Positions 16,821-21,656 of a stretch of DNA of 21,656 bases are shown piece after piece. The notes beneath the pieces are model-generated. The model did no database searches and was not told the DNA's origin. It saw nothing but the letters and a program-made list of their open reading frames with translations. The translations under genes were made by a program, and so were the position numbers. Numbering within the stretch: the first letter of the stretch is position 1; each line of letters begins with the position of its first letter. Origin of the DNA: CAYYWP01 sp964475125 (GTDB lineage Bacteria; Desulfobacterota; Binatia; HRBIN30; CADEER01); the NCBI GenBank assembly GCA_964475125.1, contig CAYYWP010000061.1:1-21656 (forward strand), given 5' to 3'.

Positions 16821-16830
16821 CGGTGTGGGG

Positions 16831-17937
16831 ATGAGAGCGCTGCGGTTCCACGGCCCGGGTCTGCCCCTGCGTGTCGAGGAGGTGGCGATGCCGGAGCCCG
16901 GGCCGGGCGATGTCCTGCTCGAGGTCCGAGCCGCCGCCATCCTGCCGAACATGAGTGCGCTGTTGGCGCACCCGGCGCCGTTTCCCGTCCGCCGCCCGAC
17001 GCCGCCCTATACGGTCGGCTGCGGCGGGGTGACGGGGATCGTGCGAGCGGTCGGTCCGGGGACGGAGGGATTTCGCCTCGGTGACCGCGTCTTCGCCAGC
17101 GAGATTCTCGCCTGCGGCGCCTGTCGCTACTGCCGCAGCGGCTGGCGCAACTACTGTGATGCCGGAGCGGAAATGGGGTTGTTTGCATACAGCCCCGCCG
17201 GCGACGCGCTCTTGGCGCGCTACCCCGACGGCGCGCTGGCCGAGTACGCCCGCATCCCGGCCTCACAGCTGGCGCGTCTGCCGGACGGGGTCGACTTCGA
17301 GGCCAGCGTGCGGCTCGGCTACTGGGCGATTCCTTATCGCGGCATGAAAGGGCGCGGCGTCGATCCCGGGGCGGTGATCGCCATCGCCGGCGCTAGCGGC
17401 CACATGGGGGTCGGCGCGGTGCTGAGCGCGCTCGCCCGCGGTGTCGCGCACATCTTCGCCGTGGCGCGCGACCGCGACCGCCTGGCGGAGATCGCCGCCC
17501 TGGCGCCGGACCGAGTGACGCCGCTGTCGGTACGCGACGGCCCAGTGGCGCCGCGGCTGCGCGAGCACACCGGCGGTCGCGGGGTCGACGTGCTGGTCGA
17601 CACCCAGGGCTTTGCCGACCCCTCGACGACGATGGATGCGGCCGAGGCGGTGGTCCCACACGGGCAGATCGTCCTCGTCGGTGGCGTGCAAGGACCGGTG
17701 CCGCTGCGCTACGATTGGTACGCGTGGCGCGGCATGACGGTCTCGGGCTCGCTCAACTACCTACTCAGTGACGTCCAGGAGCTGGCCGATTTGCTGGCGG
17801 CCGGCCTGCTGGCGGCCGATCGCATCCGCGTCAAGCCCTATGCCCTCGAGCAGGTCGAACAGGCGATGCGCGACATCCCGACCCTGCCGAGCGCCTTCTG
17901 GTCGCCGGTCGTGCGGCCGCATGCGGGGGGCGCGTGA
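16831..17937 (+). CDS. MDR-superfamily dehydrogenase with structural but no catalytic zinc site
   Basis: A 368-residue medium-chain dehydrogenase/reductase. The structural zinc lobe is intact: Cys95, Cys98, Cys101, Cys109 (CGACRYC plus C). The dinucleotide site reads GASGHMG (187-193), and ARDRDR at the end of the second strand suggests NADP(H). The catalytic zinc ligands of alcohol dehydrogenases are missing: the GICGSD region is AILPNM (Leu38 for Cys) and the GHE motif is replaced by GCGG (63-66). It is therefore more likely a reductase or a quinone-oxidoreductase-like enzyme than a zinc alcohol dehydrogenase. The ATG at 16831 is preferred to the GTG at 16825 because the chain then starts MRALRFHGPG as usual. 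Its stop overlaps the next start by four bases. Confidence 0.85.
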   Translation: MRALRFHGPGLPLRVEEVAMPEPGPGDVLLEVRAAAILPNMSALLAHPAPFPVRRPTPPYTVGCGGVTGIVRAVGPGTEGFRLGDRVFASEILACGACRYCRSGWRNYCDAGAEMGLFAYSPAGDALLARYPDGALAEYARIPASQLARLPDGVDFEASVRLGYWAIPYRGMKGRGVDPGAVIAIAGASGHMGVGAVLSALARGVAHIFAVARDRDRLAEIAALAPDRVTPLSVRDGPVAPRLREHTGGRGVDVLVDTQGFADPSTTMDAAEAVVPHGQIVLVGGVQGPVPLRYDWYAWRGMTVSGSLNYLLSDVQELADLLAAGLLAADRIRVKPYALEQVEQAMRDIPTLPSAFWSPVVRPHAGGA

Positions 17938-19187
17938 AGCGCTGTGACGGCAAGCGGCTCGCCGCCGATCTCGCCGCGTTGGCGCGCATCGGCGCCACGC
18001 CGGAGGGCGGCGTCACGCGCCTCGCCTTCTCGCCGCAGGACGCCGAGGCACGCACCCTGGTGGCCGAGTGGATGCGCGAAGCGGGGTTGGCGGTGCGCAC
18101 CGATGCCGCCGGCAACCTGATCGGGCGGCGCGAGGGACGCGATGAGCGACGCGCCATCGCCGTCGGCTCGCACATCGACACGGTGCCCAACGGCGGCCGC
18201 TACGACGGTGCCCTCGGCGTGCTGGCCGGCATCGAGTGTGCCCGCACCCTGGCAGCCGAGCGCCTGCCGCTGCGCCACGCCTTCGAGGTGATCGCCTTCG
18301 CCAACGAGGAAGGGGCGCGACGCAGCGCCTGGCTCCTCGGCAGCCGCGCCTTGGCCGGCCTCCTCGAGGCGGGCGAGCTGGCGCGGCCAGACGAAGAAGG
18401 CGTCACCGCCGTCGCTCGCCTCGCCGCCTTCGCCGGCGGAGTCGAAGACATCGCCCGGGCACGCCGGCCGCCATCCGACTTCCGCGCCTACCTCGAGCTG
18501 CACGTCGAGCAAGGGCCGACGCTCGAAGCGCTGGGCTGCCCGATCGGTGTCGTCGAAGGCATCACCGGGCGCGTCTCGCTCGAGGTCACCGTAGAGGGCG
18601 CCGCCGCCCACGCCGGCACGACACCGATGGAGATGCGCCACGACGCGCTGGTGGCCGCCGCGGAAGTGGTGCTCGCCGTGCGCCGTTTGGCCGCAGAAGA
18701 ACGCCTGACGCGCGTCGGCACCGTCGGGCAATTGGCCGTCGAGCCCAACGCGCTCAACATCGTACCCGGTCGGGCTCGGCTGGCGCTCGAGTTTCGCGAC
18801 GCTTCGGACGAGGCGCTGGCCAAGGTAGCCGAGCGGCTCCGGCAGGCGGCGGCGGACATCGCCGCGCGCACCGGTACGGCGATCGAGGTGCGGCACCTCA
18901 GCACGACCCGTCACGTGCCGACCAGCGAGGCGATGCGCGCGGTCATCGAGCGCGCCGCGCGAGCCTGCGGGCTGCGCACGCACCGCATGCCGAGCGGCGC
19001 CGGGCACGACGCCATGGCGATGGGCAATCTGACCGAGATGGGGATGATCTTCGTGCCCAGCGTCGGCGGGATCAGTCATTCCCCCTACGAGCTCACCAGT
19101 CCGCAAGCCTGTGCCGATGGCTGCGACGTGTTGCTGAACGCGATCGTCGAGGTCGACCAGCAGCCGGCGGCGGGAAAGGAGAACTGA
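17934..19187 (+). CDS. Zn-dependent hydantoinase/carbamoylase-family amidohydrolase (M20)
   Basis: A 417-residue enzyme of the family that includes N-carbamoyl-L-amino-acid hydrolase, beta-ureidopropionase and allantoate amidohydrolase, which hydrolyse ureido or amide bonds. All metal-site elements are present: His80 and Asp82 in SHIDTV, Asp91 in GGRYDGALG, the Glu125-Glu126 pair in FANEEGAR, His190 in LELHVEQGP, and a C-terminal His382 in SHSPYE. The dimerisation domain has AAAHAGTTPM. The exact substrate cannot be read from sequence. It starts with GTG at 17934 in a GTGA overlap with the MDR gene, so translation is probably coupled. In context it may release nitrogen from a ring-cleavage product or a side chain. 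It contrasts with the ligand-poor M20-like protein two genes upstream. Confidence 0.92.
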   Translation: MKRCDGKRLAADLAALARIGATPEGGVTRLAFSPQDAEARTLVAEWMREAGLAVRTDAAGNLIGRREGRDERRAIAVGSHIDTVPNGGRYDGALGVLAGIECARTLAAERLPLRHAFEVIAFANEEGARRSAWLLGSRALAGLLEAGELARPDEEGVTAVARLAAFAGGVEDIARARRPPSDFRAYLELHVEQGPTLEALGCPIGVVEGITGRVSLEVTVEGAAAHAGTTPMEMRHDALVAAAEVVLAVRRLAAEERLTRVGTVGQLAVEPNALNIVPGRARLALEFRDASDEALAKVAERLRQAAADIAARTGTAIEVRHLSTTRHVPTSEAMRAVIERAARACGLRTHRMPSGAGHDAMAMGNLTEMGMIFVPSVGGISHSPYELTSPQACADGCDVLLNAIVEVDQQPAAGKEN

Positions 19188-19188
19188 C

Positions 19189-20163
19189 ATGCCTCTCGTG
19201 CTCGGCTTGGCGTCCTCGCACGCGCCCTCGATGTTCGCCGAGGTCGAGGACTGGCCGGCGATCTACGGCACGCTGACACAGGGCGATCCGCACATTCCCA
19301 TGTTCGCCGAGATCCTGCGCGGCTTCACGCCCGTCCCCCAGCCGCCGACGGCGGCGGCGGAGACGCCGGCGGTGCTGCGCGAGTACCGCGCCCGCCTCGA
19401 CAGCGCCTTCGCCACCATGCGTGAGCGCCTGCGGGCGAGCGGTGCCAAGGCGCTGATCATCTTCGGCGACGACCAGGGCGAGTATCTCAGCCCCGACGTG
19501 ATGATGGCCTTCTGCTGCTTCGTCGCCGACGAGATTCCGGGCACGCAGAGCCTCTACGTCCTCGGCCAGCTCGAGGACGAGCACCGTATCCGCCTGCGCT
19601 CCCGCCCCGATCTGGCGCGCCACCTGTTGCGCCATCTCGGCGCCGCCGATTTCGACGTCGCCTGGAACGACGGCCGGCATCCGAGTGGGCGCCTCACCGG
19701 CCTCGGCCACGCCTTCTGCCACCCGCTGATCAAGCTGCTGCCCGAGCTCGACATCCCGGTCATCCCGTTTCACGTCAACGCCTACTTCGAGCCGCTGCCC
19801 TCGGCGCGGCGCTGCTACGAGCTCGGCCGCGTGGTGGCGCGCGCCCTGGCGGAGTGGCCGGAACCGGTCGCCATCTACGGCTCGGGCGGTCTCTCGCACG
19901 ATCCGTTCGGGCCGCGCTCGGGCTGGATCGACTGCGAGCTCGACCGCTGGGTGCTCGAGCAGATCCGCCTGGGCGCGACGGAGAACCTCTGCGAGCTCTT
20001 CAAGTTCGATTCCGGCACGCTGCGCGGCGGGACGGCGGAGATCCGCAGCTGGATCGTCGTCGCCGGCGCCTACCATGGTGTCGCGGCCGACGTGTTAGAC
20101 TATATTCCAGCCCACCATAGCGTCACCGGCCTCGGCCTAGCGTGCTGGCCCAGAGGCGAGTGA
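19189..20163 (+). CDS. LigB-type (class III) extradiol ring-cleavage dioxygenase-like protein
   Basis: A 324-residue member of the LigB/Memo fold family. SSHAPSM places the first iron His at residue 11, GSGGLSH (231-237) matches the conserved GTGGMSH loop, and GGTAEIRSWIVVAGA places the Glu ligand at 284, as in LigB Glu242. The second ligand motif, normally NDH or DDH, is GDDQ (93-96), so a Gln stands where His is expected. I recall this GDDQ form in other annotated extradiol-type homologues, so it may mark a subfamily. The family cleaves catechols or related rings next to the hydroxyls. GGAG lies ahead of the ATG and the gene begins one base after the previous stop, so it is in the same operon. 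Confidence 0.85.
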   Translation: MPLVLGLASSHAPSMFAEVEDWPAIYGTLTQGDPHIPMFAEILRGFTPVPQPPTAAAETPAVLREYRARLDSAFATMRERLRASGAKALIIFGDDQGEYLSPDVMMAFCCFVADEIPGTQSLYVLGQLEDEHRIRLRSRPDLARHLLRHLGAADFDVAWNDGRHPSGRLTGLGHAFCHPLIKLLPELDIPVIPFHVNAYFEPLPSARRCYELGRVVARALAEWPEPVAIYGSGGLSHDPFGPRSGWIDCELDRWVLEQIRLGATENLCELFKFDSGTLRGGTAEIRSWIVVAGAYHGVAADVLDYIPAHHSVTGLGLACWPRGE

Positions 20164-20179
20164 GGCAAGGAGAGCGGTC

Positions 20180-21475
20180 ATGGAGAAGCGACTGACGAGC
20201 GGGGAGATCGGGGAGATCGAGGCGCTGAGCAAGGTCATCGACACCGACCATGCGGTGCGCGAGGCGCAGCGCACCAAGCCGTATCAGAAATACCTCGAGG
20301 CCGAGCTCGGCCTGCGCAACCACTGGTATCCCATCTTCTTCAGCAAGGAGCTCGCAGAGGGCGAGGTGCGCGGCGAGATGCTGCTCGGCGAGCGCATCCT
20401 CTACAAGCGCGCCGGCGGCAAGGTGTACGGCGTCGCCGACCGCTGCCCGCACCGCGGCGTGGCCTTCTCGGCCCGGCCCGAATGCTACTCGAAGAACACC
20501 GTCACCTGCTGGTTCCACGGCTTCACCTTCGACGTGCGCGACGGCAAGCTGGTCACCGTGCTGACCGAGACCGACAGCAGCGTGGTGGGCAAGATGACCG
20601 TGCGCCCCTACCCGGTGGAGGAGATCAACGGCGTCGTCTTCACCTTCGTCGGCGACCTCGATCCGCCGCCGCCCGTGGCGCATGACATCCAACCCAAGTT
20701 TTTCACCCCGGGGCTCGTCTTCCACCCCTGTATGCGCCACAAGCTCACCTGTAACTGGCGCCTCGCGGCCGAGCTCGGCTACGACGCCGCGCACATCTAC
20801 GGCCACCGCACGGCCGAGCTGCTGAAGCACTTCGACCTCGCTCTGCCGCTCTCGACCTACCCGTCCCGGAAGGACGTCGTCCGCGTCAGCGACGGCGAGG
20901 GGCCGAAGGGCGTGATCAAGCGCGACGATGTCTGCGTGTGGAAGGCAGAGGTCGAGGGCACGGTCGTCACCGTGCCGAACATCGATCCCGACAATCCGCC
21001 CGAGGAGCTGGCGATGGATGTCGGCCTGTTCATGCCCTGCGGCCTGGAGGTCGATCCGTTCCCGCTGCCGGACACGATTCACTTCGAGTGGTACGTCCCG
21101 GTCGACGAGGACCACCACATGTACATGATCACCCACGCCTATGCGGCGAAAGACGCCGCCGACGAGGTGCGTTTCCACGATGAATTCGAGCGCGTGCTCG
21201 GGCCGCTCATCTGGCAGCCGCCGGGCGTGCAGCCGGAGGGGTTCAACAACTACGACGCCTTCATCCGCGAGCAGATCCACCACATGTACAAGCACGAGGG
21301 GTTCTGGCAGCGCGAGCGGCTCTACAAGCCGGACTACATCATCGTGCAGTGGCGCATGCTGGTGTCGAAGTACCTGCGCGGCATCCAGCGCCGCACCGGC
21401 GACTGGGCGCGGACGAACGGCTGGTCGCCGACCGGCGACGGCTATTCACCCCGGCGCTCGCCGGGGAAGTGGTAG
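20180..21475 (+). CDS. Rieske non-haem iron ring-hydroxylating oxygenase, alpha subunit
   Basis: A 431-residue oxygenase component. The Rieske cluster site is Cys89-Pro-His91 (CPHRG) and Cys110-x2-His113 (CWFHG). The mononuclear iron motif follows NWRLAAELGYDAAHIYGH: Asp202 bridges, His205 and His209 bind iron, with Asp359 in NNYDAFIREQ as probable third ligand. H-x3-H spacing is that of CarAa (carbazole 1,9a-dioxygenase) and oxoquinoline monooxygenase-type alpha-3 trimers, rather than the H-x4-H of naphthalene-type enzymes. No beta subunit, ferredoxin or reductase gene is in the window, so electrons must come from elsewhere. AAGGAGAG precedes the ATG. It is the last gene of the cluster, 16 bp after the extradiol dioxygenase gene. 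Substrate unknown; the name CarAa should not be assigned. Confidence 0.92.
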   Translation: MEKRLTSGEIGEIEALSKVIDTDHAVREAQRTKPYQKYLEAELGLRNHWYPIFFSKELAEGEVRGEMLLGERILYKRAGGKVYGVADRCPHRGVAFSARPECYSKNTVTCWFHGFTFDVRDGKLVTVLTETDSSVVGKMTVRPYPVEEINGVVFTFVGDLDPPPPVAHDIQPKFFTPGLVFHPCMRHKLTCNWRLAAELGYDAAHIYGHRTAELLKHFDLALPLSTYPSRKDVVRVSDGEGPKGVIKRDDVCVWKAEVEGTVVTVPNIDPDNPPEELAMDVGLFMPCGLEVDPFPLPDTIHFEWYVPVDEDHHMYMITHAYAAKDAADEVRFHDEFERVLGPLIWQPPGVQPEGFNNYDAFIREQIHHMYKHEGFWQRERLYKPDYIIVQWRMLVSKYLRGIQRRTGDWARTNGWSPTGDGYSPRRSPGKW

Positions 21476-21535
21476 GGGAAGAAAAGACCCCCCGCGAACC
21501 CACCGATCAAGAGTGAGAAGGGCTATCTGTCTCCT

Positions 21536-21600
21536 TAGCCTTGATCGGACAAAGAAATTCAACGCAGAGGCGCGGAGAACGCGGAGCACGAGGGTCTGGC
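21536..21600. repeat. Second, shorter copy of the GCCTTGA-type repeat
   Basis: TAGCCTTGATCGGACAAA at 21536-21553 matches TAGCCTTGAGCGGACAAA at 15241-15258 with one difference. The A/G-rich segment after it (AACGCAGAGGCGCGGAGAACGCGGAGCACG) is of the same style as the left arm of the first copy, but no right arm is seen before the palindrome at 21614. It is probably a truncated or diverged member. The right end is approximate. Confidence 0.5.
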
Positions 21601-21613
21601 GGGATGCTGAAAA

Positions 21614-21656
21614 ACCCGCCGCTCACCCTGAGCCCGTCGAAGGGTGAGCGGCGGGT
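21614..21656. repeat. REP-like palindrome, perfect 16-bp stem, at the window end
   Basis: ACCCGCCGCTCACCCT (21614-21629) pairs perfectly with AGGGTGAGCGGCGGGT (21641-21656) around the 11-base loop GAGCCCGTCGA. The core CACCCTGAGC...GTCGAAGGGTG is of a type of scattered repeat common in many GC-rich bacterial genomes. It lies 138 bp after the Rieske gene and could also act as a transcription end for the cluster, though the window stops before any T tract could be seen. Confidence 0.75.

Noticed and set aside
15240..16952. 570-codon open frame on the minus strand
   Set aside because: It is antisense to the M20-like gene, rich in Arg, His and Gly without domain signatures, and runs through the intergenic repeat.
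14377..21475. Naming the cluster as car (carbazole) genes
   Set aside because: The Rieske iron-site spacing and the three-step logic are similar, but there is no small CarBa-type subunit, ferredoxin or reductase gene, and the LigB-like active-site motif differs.
1..21656. CRISPR array, rRNA genes, full insertion sequence or transposase
   Set aside because: No regularly spaced repeats, no rRNA sequence and no intact transposase or integrase were seen on either strand.

Overview
The window is about 21.7 kb of high-GC bacterial DNA (I estimate mid to high 60s % GC by eye). The coding style, strong Shine-Dalgarno sites, a lipoprotein with a lipobox, an outer-membrane beta-barrel gene and a DUF1329/RND/DUF1302 envelope set all indicate a diderm (Gram-negative) bacterium. 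Two luciferase-like flavin oxidoreductases, an aromatic-catabolism cluster and this envelope set together resemble soil or groundwater lineages such as Binatota/Desulfobacterota-like or Myxococcota-like bacteria. That placement is inference from gene content only.

Region 1 (1-3216) looks like the edge of an accessory island. The 3' half of an initiator tRNA gene (tRNA-fMet, CAT) is followed on the opposite strand by a frameshifted remnant of a serine recombinase. A Fic-type AMP-transferase gene follows, with a short AT-rich, palindrome-bearing leader, and then a lipoprotein with a repetitive, propeller-like sequence.

Region 2 (3390-7781, minus strand) holds five genes read away from position 7781: two LLM-class flavin-dependent oxidoreductases, a small secreted six-cysteine protein, a short-chain dehydrogenase and a TerB-like protein. 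The first two are close enough to be one operon; the others are separated by 100-200 bp.

Region 3 (8082-14207, plus strand) diverges from region 2 across a 300-bp intergenic stretch carrying a -35-like TTGACA and an operator-like palindrome. It encodes an envelope module: a periplasmic DUF1329 protein, a 12-TM RND/MMPL exporter-like protein, a DUF1302 outer-membrane barrel and a small secreted four-cysteine protein. Together these look like a trans-envelope path for a hydrophobic compound.

Region 4 (14377-21475, plus strand) is a probable catabolic cluster: a meta-cleavage-product-type alpha/beta hydrolase, an M20-fold protein with its metal ligands replaced, an MDR dehydrogenase lacking the catalytic zinc site, a canonical hydantoinase/carbamoylase-type amidohydrolase, a LigB-type extradiol dioxygenase with an altered second ligand motif, and a Rieske oxygenase with a CarAa-like D-x2-H-x3-H iron site. 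Ring hydroxylation, extradiol cleavage and C-C hydrolysis can be linked in one route, with amide or ureide hydrolysis suggesting a nitrogen-containing substrate. Three adjacent enzymes with non-consensus metal sites are the most unusual feature of the window.

Two related intergenic repeats that start GCCTTGA lie at 15243-15424 and from 21538, at the two ends of the five-gene tail of this cluster. A perfect 16-bp-stem REP-like palindrome ends the window.
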